12,128 nt of DNA, taken from the NCBI GenBank assembly GCA_017601265.1, contig JAFNJA010000053.1, positions 1 to 12,128 of the forward strand. The letters are read 5' to 3'. Origin of the DNA: Candidatus Brockarchaeota archaeon (GTDB lineage: Archaea; Thermoproteota; EX4484-205; DTQO01). The number at the start of each line of letters is the position of its first letter. Position 1 is the first letter of the stretch. The translations under genes were made by a program, and so were the position numbers. Below are positions 1 to 5,458 of this stretch, piece by piece. Under the pieces are notes generated by a model that searched no databases, was not told the origin of the DNA, and saw only the letters and a program-made list of their open reading frames with translations.

Positions 1-731
1 TCGACAGGAGGCACACGATATTGACGAAGGTCTCGGAAAGGAGGGTTCACACGCACAAGGGCTACGTAGACCTAGTGCGGCTTGCGGGCCTCCCGTACGG
101 GAGCAGGGCGGAGACGAACACGGGCAAGACCCTTTACGCCCTGAGGCCTTCGATAGAGGATTACGTGAGGAGGTTCAGGCACAGGACGCAGATCATGTAC
201 ATCAAGGACGTCTCCCACGCCCTGTCGTGGATGGGCGTGTCTCCCGGCCAAAGGGTGCTCGAAGCCGGGACGGGGAGCGGAGCGACCGCCGCGGCCATAG
301 CGAACTTGGTGAGGCCCAACGGGAAGGTTTACAGCTACGACGTCAACGAAGAATCCGTCGAGACCGCGAAGGCGAACCTCGAGAGGGTCGGGTTGCGGCA
401 GTACGCGGAGATAAAGCTCCAAGACGTTTACGAAGCGGTATCGGAAGAGGGGCTCGACTCGGCCCTCCTCGACCTTCCCGAGCCTTGGATGGCCCTCCCG
501 GCCCTTCACCCCGCCCTGAAACCTTCCGGGAGGGTGGTGTCGTTCTCGCCGACCATAAACCAGGTCGAGAAGACCGTAGCCGCGATGCAGAGAACCGGGT
601 TCCTGCACGTCCAAACGATCGAGATATTGGTCAGGCAGTACAGGATCAAGGAGGGCATGTCGAGGCCCGAGGGGCTGATGCTGAGCCACACCGGATACCT
701 CACGATGGCGGTGAAGGTGGAGAACCGGTAA
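1..731 (+). CDS. trmI: tRNA (adenine-N1)-methyltransferase TrmI, 5' end cut by the window
   Basis: SAM-dependent methyltransferase of the TrmI/Gcd14 family, which in archaea makes m1A at positions 57/58 in the T-loop of tRNA. Numbered from the TTG at 21 (236 aa), it shows SAM motif I EAGTGSG (81-87), an acidic residue in YSYDV after strand 2, the catalytic-region motif DLPEPW (151-156), and the family C-terminal pattern RPEGLMLSHTGY (215-226). The TTG at 21 has an AGGAGG 9 nt upstream and could be the start. However, the frame is open to the window edge, and the upstream codons read RRHTIL. Followed by TKVSERRVHTHKG, this matches the N-terminal beta domain of archaeal TrmI (a stretch like RYLITVSKRDFHTDLG in Pyrococcus, from memory). 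I therefore think the gene begins before base 1 and the AGGAGG is simply two Arg codons. Archaeal members run to about 250 aa, so only 15-20 residues should be missing. Family call is firm; the start is inferred. Confidence 0.93.
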   Translation, partial: DRRHTILTKVSERRVHTHKGYVDLVRLAGLPYGSRAETNTGKTLYALRPSIEDYVRRFRHRTQIMYIKDVSHALSWMGVSPGQRVLEAGTGSGATAAAIANLVRPNGKVYSYDVNEESVETAKANLERVGLRQYAEIKLQDVYEAVSEEGLDSALLDLPEPWMALPALHPALKPSGRVVSFSPTINQVEKTVAAMQRTGFLHVQTIEILVRQYRIKEGMSRPEGLMLSHTGYLTMAVKVENR

Positions 732-734
732 CGA

Positions 735-740
735 TTAAAA
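735..740 (+). promoter_or_regulatory. possible TATA element before the 756 membrane protein gene
   Basis: TTAAAA lies 3 bases after the TrmI stop, and about 25 nt downstream falls between the GTG at 756 and the TTG at 768. No Shine-Dalgarno motif precedes either codon, which would suit a leaderless or very short-leader transcript. The element is short and could be chance; the gene may instead be co-transcribed with trmI. Confidence 0.3.
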
Positions 741-755
741 CCCCTGCGAAAGCCT

Positions 756-1373
756 GTGGTAGGCAAGTTGAGCCGAAAGCAAAGCCTTCACTTCACGCAC
801 GCGTTGGGCAACGCGGTGATCCTGGCGGCAATCTTAATCGTTGCCGCGGGCACGTTTTACCTCGCCTCGGGCGGGAAGGGGTTTGGGCAGGCTTACGCCG
901 ACACCCTCGGAAACGGCCTGGGAGCGGCGGCGCTCGCGGCGATGTTCCTGGCCGGGGCAGCTTTGCCACTTGGAGACGCGACGAAGGAAAGGAGGGCCAA
1001 GCTCAGGAGCCTGGTTAACCGCTCGCTCGCCCTGGTATTCTTGGTTAACATAATGCTTATCCCCGCGCTCGGCGCGATTCCCAACTTGCGATTCTACCTC
1101 GCCCTAGACGTCGCGCTTTTGGCGGTGGCGATCGCGTCTTCGTTGGTCCAATTGCCTGCCGCGGTCAAGAGTGGGGTTGGAGCGATGGTGCTCGAGGTTG
1201 CTGGTTCAATCCTCATAGTGCTCGCGGCAGCTTTGCAGATGCTTGCTTCTGACATGCTGCCAGCGCAGCTTCGGGAATCCCCTTGGGCGGTCAGCCTTGC
1301 AGCGATCGCGGTGGGCACTGCCTTGCTGCTCTTGTCGAGAAAGACCCGGAAACCCGATTCGGACGCGAAGTAA
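756..1373 (+). CDS. six-helix integral membrane protein, function unknown
   Basis: I do not recognise this family. The 205-residue product is strongly hydrophobic with about six membrane spans at roughly 19-40, 52-72, 88-108, 111-133, 139-162 and 178-196. It has a short basic N-terminus (KLSRKQ) and a charged C-terminal tail (SRKTRKPDSDAK). A positively charged loop, DATKERRAKLRS, separates spans 2 and 3 and probably faces the cytoplasm. No catalytic motif, metal ligand cluster or transporter signature is visible. The GTG at 756 is the first start after the trmI stop, 24 nt away; a TTG at 768 is an alternative that would remove four residues. It is followed by a hairpin and T-run, so it probably ends the trmI-side transcript. 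Coding status is well supported by length, composition and a clean membrane pattern; the function is open. Confidence 0.75.
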   Translation: MVGKLSRKQSLHFTHALGNAVILAAILIVAAGTFYLASGGKGFGQAYADTLGNGLGAAALAAMFLAGAALPLGDATKERRAKLRSLVNRSLALVFLVNIMLIPALGAIPNLRFYLALDVALLAVAIASSLVQLPAAVKSGVGAMVLEVAGSILIVLAAALQMLASDMLPAQLRESPWAVSLAAIAVGTALLLLSRKTRKPDSDAK

Positions 1374-1390
1374 AAGCCCGCGTCACGATG

Positions 1391-1408
1391 CCGCGCCGCG
1401 CGGTTTTT
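1391..1408 (+). terminator. GC hairpin followed by five T
   Basis: CCGCG at 1391-1395 pairs with CGCGG at 1399-1403 over a 3-nt loop, followed at once by TTTTT. It lies 18 nt after the stop of the membrane protein gene, in the gap between that gene and the convergent MFS gene. In archaea the T-run is the main termination signal, so the T-run may matter more than the hairpin. Confidence 0.5.
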
Positions 1409-1493
1409 CAGCGCTGACCGAGCGTAACCTTCGCTCCCCGAACCTTTGATGCTCCAGTAGGTTGTCATTCTGTGATTCCGCGCGTGGATCGGA

Positions 1494-2717
1494 TCAGGTT
1501 TCTTGATCCGAGGCGGCGTATCCCGCTTTTGGTGGCCTCCTCACGCCGAACCTAAACGCGGTGCTGAAAAGGAGCATAGCGGAACCCATGGCGAGGAACG
1601 AAAGCCTGTACCCGATAATCTGGATGGTCGAGCCGACCAAGACGGGCGCTATGATCGCCGCGAAGGAGTAAGAGGAGTTGTAAAGGCCCATCGCGAGCCC
1701 CCTGCTATCCTCGGCCACCAGCTCGGACGCGAGGGCCGAACTCGCTCCTGAAAAGGCGCCCCACACGAGGCCGTAGATCCCCATGGCCAGGACGGCCAGC
1801 TCGAGGCCGCCGACCGCGGCGTTGGTGAACATGAAGAGGGCGCAGAGCAAGTAGCTGGCGAGGACGACCTTCACGCGGCCGATCCTGTCGGAAAGCGAGC
1901 CGAACAAAACGGTCGCCGGAACCTCGATCCAACTAGTGAAGCTCAAGAGCAAAGTTGCCAAGGTAGCTCCCAGCCCGACTTCGTAAGAGTAGTAAAGGGG
2001 AACGTAGACGTTTTTAGCGTAATCCAATACGAAGAAGGCGACCGTCGCGAGGAATAAGGCGAAAAAAGGACCCCCTAAGCGGCGCAAGGGGAAGGCGCGA
2101 GTAGAAGCTCGCCTCGGATCCGATTCCACCACTCTTCTCGCCTTTTTTCTCCCGAGCGACAAAACCACTAGCAGCGAGGCCAGGTCCAAGAGGGCGCAAA
2201 AGAGGAAGAGGTAGGAACCGCCAAGGTTCTCGACTATCCAACCGGTGAAGGCTACGGAGGACGCCCAGCCAACTGACGCGGCGGACCAAAACACGCCCAT
2301 CGACCTTCCGCGACTCCCCTTGGGGGAAAAGTCCGCGAGGAGCGCCATCGCGACCGGAAAAGACGCGGAGCCTACGAAGCCCGTGGCCGTGTATACCGAA
2401 GCGAAGGCGATCGGATCCTTTATCCCAGCCAGCAAGAGGTAACCGACGAAGTTCCCGGCGCACCCTATTTCCACGAACGCGGGCTTCGTGAGCGTTCTGT
2501 CCGAAAGGTAGCCCCACGCGACCTGACCCAGGAGGCCGGCCACGGCGGATGACGCAAGGACGGCGTTGATCAGGCCTTCGCTCCAACCTTCGTGAAACAA
2601 GTATAGCGGCGTCCCGGGGTAGGAAAGCCCCAGCGCCGCTTGCGATATCAAGCTGTAGGCCGATATAATGGCCAAGGACCTCGCGTCTTGACTTTTCCTT
2701 CCGGCCGTGCTGGACAT
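1494..2717 (-). CDS. major facilitator superfamily (MFS) transporter
   Basis: A 407-aa polytopic membrane protein with the length and 12-span pattern of MFS secondary carriers. The MFS loop 2-3 signature appears in the N-terminal half as GYLSDRTLTKP (69-79). It recurs at the equivalent place in the C-terminal half as GSLSDRIGRVK (273-283), as expected from the 6+6 internal duplication. A basic central loop (KKARRVVESDPRRASTR, about 191-207) separates the halves. Substrate cannot be read from the sequence; drug efflux and sugar or organic-acid uptake are all possible. The ATG at 2717 is supported by GGGAGG just upstream (2723-2728) and by TATA-like sequence about 26 nt upstream, which would also fit leaderless initiation. 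It is divergent from the surface-protein gene at 2888 and convergent with the membrane protein gene. Confidence 0.9.
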   Translation of the reverse strand: MSSTAGRKSQDARSLAIISAYSLISQAALGLSYPGTPLYLFHEGWSEGLINAVLASSAVAGLLGQVAWGYLSDRTLTKPAFVEIGCAGNFVGYLLLAGIKDPIAFASVYTATGFVGSASFPVAMALLADFSPKGSRGRSMGVFWSAASVGWASSVAFTGWIVENLGGSYLFLFCALLDLASLLVVLSLGRKKARRVVESDPRRASTRAFPLRRLGGPFFALFLATVAFFVLDYAKNVYVPLYYSYEVGLGATLATLLLSFTSWIEVPATVLFGSLSDRIGRVKVVLASYLLCALFMFTNAAVGGLELAVLAMGIYGLVWGAFSGASSALASELVAEDSRGLAMGLYNSSYSFAAIIAPVLVGSTIQIIGYRLSFLAMGSAMLLFSTAFRFGVRRPPKAGYAASDQET

Positions 2718-2730
2718 CCGCCCTCCCGCG

Positions 2731-2748
2731 ATTTAAGCCCTTATTTAG
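2731..2748 (-). promoter_or_regulatory. probable promoter of the MFS gene
   Basis: Read on the minus strand, CTAAATAA (2748-2741) and CTTAAAT (2737-2731) are TATA-like boxes. The first is centred about 26 nt from the ATG at 2717, the usual archaeal distance to a transcription start. That would put the transcript start at or next to the initiation codon. A GGGAGG in the intervening sequence may still act as ribosome binding site if transcription starts further up. Confidence 0.45.
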
Positions 2749-2861
2749 CTCTCTTCGCGGACTTTCCGGAACGACTGGAAACGCGCAGACTTTCCCGGTT
2801 CGACGGCGTTTTTCCCGTTTGTGGCGAGCTTTCCGGGCTGAGCTTGCGAAAGCGTTGATGG

Positions 2862-2872
2862 AAAATCTATAT
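2862..2872 (+). promoter_or_regulatory. probable TATA box of the surface-protein gene
   Basis: AAAATCTATAT is an AT-rich box in GC-rich surroundings. About 26 nt from its centre falls at 2893-2897, on or beside the ATG codons at 2888 and 2897. This argues for a leaderless or near-leaderless mRNA and against the upstream TTG (2819) and ATG (2858), which lie before or inside the box. Confidence 0.5.
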
Positions 2873-2887
2873 CGGGGCACGGCACGT

Positions 2888-4006
2888 ATGAAAAACATGG
2901 GTTTGAAGGAACGGGTTGGCGGAGGGAAGCAGGGCGGAAGGTGGCTTGCTGGACCGGACGGAAAACCGGCGCCCGAAGCGGGGGCAAAACCAGGCGGGGT
3001 TTTTCCGACCGTTCTGACCGCGATCGCGATCCTCGCCTGCTCGACTTTCGGAGCGGCGCACGCTTCGCCCTCGACGCCCGCCTTTGAGCAGAAAATCACG
3101 TTGCTCGACAACTCTTCGCCTGGAAAGCCGATAGCAGGCGCGACCTTGGAAATCCATGGCGTCCCCTGGACACTGACGACAGGGACGGACGGTTCCGTGA
3201 AACTCGGCCTGGTCCCCGCGGGCAGGATCGAGGTTACGGTAACGTGGAAAAGCGCTTACAACCCGGAACCTGTGACGATAGCGAGAAGCACCATAACGAT
3301 CGACAGGGACCTTGACGCGAAAGTGGTGGCGGACGTTTACGACGTGGAACTCAAGATTCTCTCGAGAACCGGGAATCCGGTAGCGAACGCGGAGGTGTGG
3401 CTTGCCGGCGTTCCCCTTGGCGCGACCGGGGCCGACGGCGTGGTGCGCGCGACGCAGGTTCCAGGTTGGCACGAGCCGAACCGCAAACCATACCCCGTCA
3501 CTGCGTACTGGTTTGGAGCCGACGTTAGCCCCGGAGAAGTCAACGTGACCTCTACCGGAACTTACGTGCTGACGGCGAAGAACGTTGCGACGTTGACGGT
3601 GCGCGTCGTGGGCGCGCAAGGGCAAGGGCTCGGCGCGGCGCAGGTCGAGATCAAGACGTCCTCCGGCATCGCGGTTTTCTCAGGGGTATCGAACGAGCAG
3701 GGAGTTGTGAGCGTGGAGGTTCCGTACGGCAATTACGACGTGAGGGTTGAGTACAAGGGATTTGAAAACGCAGCCTCAGCCACGGTCGACGCGCCAACTG
3801 GAACGGTGCTAACCGTCGCCACGAGCGTCTTCGCCGAGGCTTTTGGGATCGCGATGTCGTTCGGAACGTTCGCGCTCTGGATGGTCGCGGCTTCGATGGT
3901 CGTTCTCATGATCGCTGTCGCCATCCACGAATACCACGTGTACCGCAGGAAGAAGCTGCCCCAACTTTTCGGGGTTCCGAAGGTGAAGAGAACCGAGAGG
4001 GCTTAA
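2888..4006 (+). CDS. secreted, membrane-anchored surface protein with three Ig-like (CarboxypepD-reg-like) domains
   Basis: A predicted extracellular protein of 372 aa. It has a hydrophilic, glycine-rich N-terminal stretch (1-36), then a hydrophobic segment VFPTVLTAIAILACSTFGAA (38-57) ending in a signal-peptidase-like AHA/SP site. Three beta-rich units follow (about 68-150, 151-230, 233-312). Each has the pattern 'G.PIAGATLEI...GTDGSV', 'GNPVANAEVWL..GADGVV' or 'GQGLGAAQVEI...NEQGVV' typical of carboxypeptidase-regulatory/Ig-like beta-sandwich repeats. A C-terminal transmembrane helix (about 318-346) is followed by a basic cytoplasmic tail (YRRKK...KVKR). Such domains usually act in adhesion or as spacers in cell-envelope proteins; no catalytic domain is present. 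The frame is open upstream with a TTG at 2819, but the TATA-like box at 2862-2872 favours the ATG at 2888 or 2897. The long hydrophilic leader before the signal segment is unusual. Confidence 0.8.
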   Translation: MKNMGLKERVGGGKQGGRWLAGPDGKPAPEAGAKPGGVFPTVLTAIAILACSTFGAAHASPSTPAFEQKITLLDNSSPGKPIAGATLEIHGVPWTLTTGTDGSVKLGLVPAGRIEVTVTWKSAYNPEPVTIARSTITIDRDLDAKVVADVYDVELKILSRTGNPVANAEVWLAGVPLGATGADGVVRATQVPGWHEPNRKPYPVTAYWFGADVSPGEVNVTSTGTYVLTAKNVATLTVRVVGAQGQGLGAAQVEIKTSSGIAVFSGVSNEQGVVSVEVPYGNYDVRVEYKGFENAASATVDAPTGTVLTVATSVFAEAFGIAMSFGTFALWMVAASMVVLMIAVAIHEYHVYRRKKLPQLFGVPKVKRTERA

Positions 4007-4078
4007 AGATCTGGCGCGTTCGGATGGCGAGCGAAATGACGGCACCCGCGCCTTTCTGGCGGAAGTTCTCGAAAAACG

Positions 4079-4123
4079 GCCAAGGGCCCCCCGGACCCCG
4101 CCCTCAAGGACTGCGCGCTTGGC
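4079..4123 (+). other. hairpin downstream of the surface-protein gene
   Basis: GCCAAG (4079-4084) can pair with CTTGGC (4118-4123), enclosing a GC-rich loop that contains the short repeat described at 4096. The AT-rich island with several T-runs starts just after it, so it could help end the surface-protein transcript. A 34-codon frame, ATG 4024 to TGA 4128, also runs through it; I do not call that a gene. Confidence 0.3.
4096..4119 (+). repeat. short imperfect direct repeat, copy 1
   Basis: About 24 nt with core CGCCCTCAAGGACTG, repeated at 4504-4527 as CGCCCTCAGGGACTG with roughly four differences over the whole segment. The second copy forms the 5' arm and loop of a hairpin in the proposed RNA gene at 4402-4665. 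Confidence 0.5.
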
Positions 4124-4129
4124 TATGAA

Positions 4130-4290
4130 ACGCACCACATCGTATATAACTTTTATTAAAGATAGTTAACACTATACTTTATTATAAAAAGGTAAAAATT
4201 AGGATTTATTTGGATTTCCTCGCCAAACTGTAAAGGTCTACAAGCGGCTTTTAAGAAAAGGGTTAGATGCAAAAAATATTTACATGAAAA
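4130..4290. other. AT-rich island in an otherwise GC-rich region
   Basis: About 160 bp with long A/T tracts (TATATAAC, TTTATTAAAG, TTTATTATAAAAA, AAAAAATATTTAC). It includes the inverted repeat ATAGT-TAAC-ACTAT (4162-4175) and a small hairpin TTTGG/CCAAA (4209-4227). No open frame of useful length is present on either strand. It may be a scar of an inserted element, a promoter or termination zone, or an easily melted segment. I see no recognisable origin-recognition box or attachment site. Confidence 0.5.
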
Positions 4291-4372
4291 TGTGAACGAA
4301 CGGCGCTACGACTGGCGTCCTTTACGGAGAAAGGCAAGAAACTAACTGCAAACGGTAGAACGCCGATACAAG

Positions 4373-4379
4373 ATTATAT
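4373..4379 (+). promoter_or_regulatory. TATA box of the candidate RNA gene
   Basis: ATTATAT, within AAGATTATATG, stands out from flanking GC-rich sequence. Its centre plus about 26 nt is base 4402, two bases before the first nucleotide of the long closing helix of the proposed RNA. The same GATTATAT word recurs at 4742. Confidence 0.5.
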
Positions 4380-4401
4380 GTCTGGGCAAAACTTCCTCTG
4401 C

Positions 4402-4665
4402 GGTGCCCGCCTAGGGAAGATCGGGTGTCGTGCGCGTCGCCGCGCTCGGGAAACCGAACGCGGATGGCAGCACGGGCTAAGTGTTGATGGTGGTTCCCCG
4501 TCGACCTCGCCCTCAGGGACTGGGCGCGAAACTTGAGGGGTTGGGGTTCATCGAGGAAAACGCCGTCGATGCAAGGCAGAGGGAAACAATCCTCGATCGG
4601 CGGTTGAATCGAAAAGTCGAGGATTGGACAACCCATTCGCCCGATCCCAGAGGGCGGGCGTTCTC
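4402..4665 (+). ncRNA. candidate structured non-coding RNA, about 260 nt, family unknown
   Basis: The ends are self-complementary. GCCCGCC (4405-4411) pairs with GGCGGGC (4653-4659). After a 7/6-nt internal loop, GATCGGGTG (4419-4427) pairs with CGCCCGATC (4638-4646), with one G-U pair. Inside are more helices: CGTGC/GCACG (4429-4433/4470-4474) enclosing CCGCG/CGCGG and TCGG-GAAA-CCGA, a GNRA tetraloop (4440-4463); CCCTCA/TGAGGG (4510-4515/4534-4539); GGGTT/AACCC (4544-4548/4630-4634) closing a junction with CATCGA/TCGATG (4549-4554/4566-4571) and the 10-bp CAATCCTCGA/TCGAGGATTG (4587-4596/4617-4626). A TATA box lies at the right distance, and T-rich TTCTCTT follows the 3' end. I looked for the conserved P4 strands of RNase P RNA and the helix 8 motif of SRP RNA and found neither. 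Alternatives are a MITE-like element with terminal inverted repeats, or a 62-codon frame (4481-4669) I do not recognise. Confidence 0.5.
4504..4527 (+). repeat. short imperfect direct repeat, copy 2
   Basis: Second copy of the 24-nt segment at 4096-4119, lying inside the candidate RNA gene. Read in one common frame the two copies give PRPQGLRA and PRPQGLGA, with three of the four base differences synonymous. Confidence 0.5.
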
Positions 4666-4741
4666 TTAACGCAAGCACGGCAATGCCGGGAAGGGGAGGA
4701 AAGCGGAAAAGCGTGCATGACAAGTACGAAGTTCGCGGGCG

Positions 4742-4846
4742 GATTATATTAACGCGCATTGGAGCGGACGGTTCGGGTCAGGCTTTGCCGCGATCGAAGT
4801 CCTGCAAGAATTGGCGCAATCTCGCGGCTTAGTCCTTGGCTTTTTC
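4742..4846 (+). other. possible second small RNA unit or minus-strand terminator
   Basis: A TATA-like GATTATATTAA (4742-4752) is followed at the expected distance (about 4773) by a segment with a perfect 7-bp stem, GCCGCGA (4787-4793) with TCGCGGC (4822-4828). A T-run GGCTTTTTCC follows (4838-4847). This could be a short transcript on the plus strand. Alternatively, the stem may belong to the 3' end of the winged-helix transcript on the other strand. The remaining bases between 4666 and 4943 hold nothing I can name. Confidence 0.25.
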
Positions 4847-4943
4847 CTCGTCCTTGAGGGCGTAGATCAACACAATCCGGTGTATGACCCTCTCGGCCGT
4901 TGGGCACAAACCTGCCTCAAGAGGCCCAGTTCCTTTCCGCCTG

Positions 4944-5234
4944 CTAGGTATAACGCGCCTTGTAGAAAAATTCGATCAGTGAACTTACTATTTGGTTTTC
5001 CGCGTTGACCTTGTACTTCGCGGGCCTAGTGTTGAGCTCCTCCACCCAGCCGATTCCGACCAAGATCCTCAGATTTGCTACCAAGTCATTGTACCTCAAG
5101 CCCGTTTGCTTCGCGATTGCGTACTTGGTCAACGGCTCCCGGTCCCTGGACAAGGCTTTCATGATCCTTATCCTCCCTATGCTGCCGAGCCCAGCCTCGA
5201 TGACCTCGGCAATCCTTTTCCCTTCGGGATCCAT
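4944..5234 (-). CDS. winged-helix DNA-binding protein (ArsR/MarR-like, archaeal short form)
   Basis: A 96-residue transcription regulator consisting of one winged-helix domain. After an N-terminal helix (GKRIAEVIEAGLGSIGRIRI) comes the helix-turn-helix, YAIAKQTGLRYNDLVANLRI (38-57). Next is an amphipathic stretch, LVGIGWVEELN, and a wing, PAKYKVNAEN (71-80). A short C-terminal helix (IVSSLIEFFYKA) probably serves dimerisation. No ligand-binding domain or metal-binding cysteines are present, so the effector is unknown. It starts at an ATG with a CTAATAGG TATA-like box about 30 nt upstream. It is transcribed away from the GH3 gene at 5459 across a 224-bp region holding a strong inverted repeat. 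By arrangement it may control that gene and itself; this is inference. Confidence 0.85.
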   Translation of the reverse strand: MDPEGKRIAEVIEAGLGSIGRIRIMKALSRDREPLTKYAIAKQTGLRYNDLVANLRILVGIGWVEELNTRPAKYKVNAENQIVSSLIEFFYKARYT

Positions 5235-5262
5235 CTCTTGCGGTTAAAGCCCGGATCCCTTG

Positions 5263-5270
5263 CCTATTAG
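5263..5270 (-). promoter_or_regulatory. possible TATA box of the winged-helix regulator gene
   Basis: On the minus strand CTAATAGG is centred about 26 nt before base 5240, just ahead of the ATG at 5234. This would give a very short leader. No Shine-Dalgarno sequence is clear, only a weak AAGAG. Confidence 0.3.
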
Positions 5271-5359
5271 GCGTTGCTGGAACTTCAACCAAGAGGCTCT
5301 CCCGCATGCGCGGCGTGTAGGTGTGGCGCTACTGCAAAGGCCTATGGCCCTGGCGCGAA

Positions 5360-5390
5360 CGCAAAATATCGACGACGCAAGTCGATTGCG
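5360..5390. promoter_or_regulatory. inverted repeat between regulator and GH3 genes, possible operator
   Basis: ATCGAC (5368-5373) and GTCGAT (5381-5386) form a perfect 6-bp dyad around GACGCAA. CGCA (5360-5363) and TGCG (5387-5390) extend it after a 4-nt bulge, and GCGC copies at 5353 and 5393 flank it symmetrically. It sits about 70 bp before the GH3 start, in the shared divergent intergenic region, as expected for a binding site of a dimeric winged-helix protein. Confidence 0.4.
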
Positions 5391-5409
5391 TGGCGCTTCA
5401 TGAGCTGAG

Positions 5410-5421
5410 AAAAAGCTTTTT
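5410..5421. promoter_or_regulatory. 12-bp perfect palindrome AAAAAGCTTTTT upstream of GH3
   Basis: A perfect palindrome 38 bp before the TTG start at 5459. It could be a core-promoter or operator element, or bendable DNA. A TATA-like GATTATG (5444-5450) follows but is too close to the chosen start for a standard leader, so the GH3 promoter remains uncertain. Confidence 0.3.
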
Positions 5422-5458
5422 GGGTATCAGGCAGGATGGAAAGATTATGTGATCGGAC

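Noticed and set aside
72..689. Long minus-strand frames opposite trmI, MFS, propeller and GH3 genes
   Set aside because: These are antisense shadows of GC-rich coding sequence with Arg/Pro/Gly-rich composition and no domains.
4162..4175. Replication origin in the AT-rich island
   Set aside because: Only one small dyad is present; there are no repeated origin-recognition boxes and no cdc6/orc1 gene nearby.
4402..4665. RNase P RNA or SRP RNA
   Set aside because: The pairing pattern leaves only six bases between the two 3' closing strands, so there is no place for the RNase P P4 strand. The SRP helix 8 loop and its GGAA/AGCAG-type bulge are absent.
4322..4759. 145-codon minus-strand frame across the RNA candidate
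   Set aside because: The protein has no recognisable domain, is rich in Arg/Pro/Ser as antisense frames of GC-rich DNA are, and covers the structured plus-strand segment; no ribosome binding site fits.
4829..4909. Short minus-strand frame ending ...VIHRIVLIYALKDEEKAKD after the winged-helix gene
   Set aside because: It looks protein-like but has only 26 codons from a TTG, no ATG and no ribosome binding site, and the winged-helix protein already ends naturally. At most it is a remnant.
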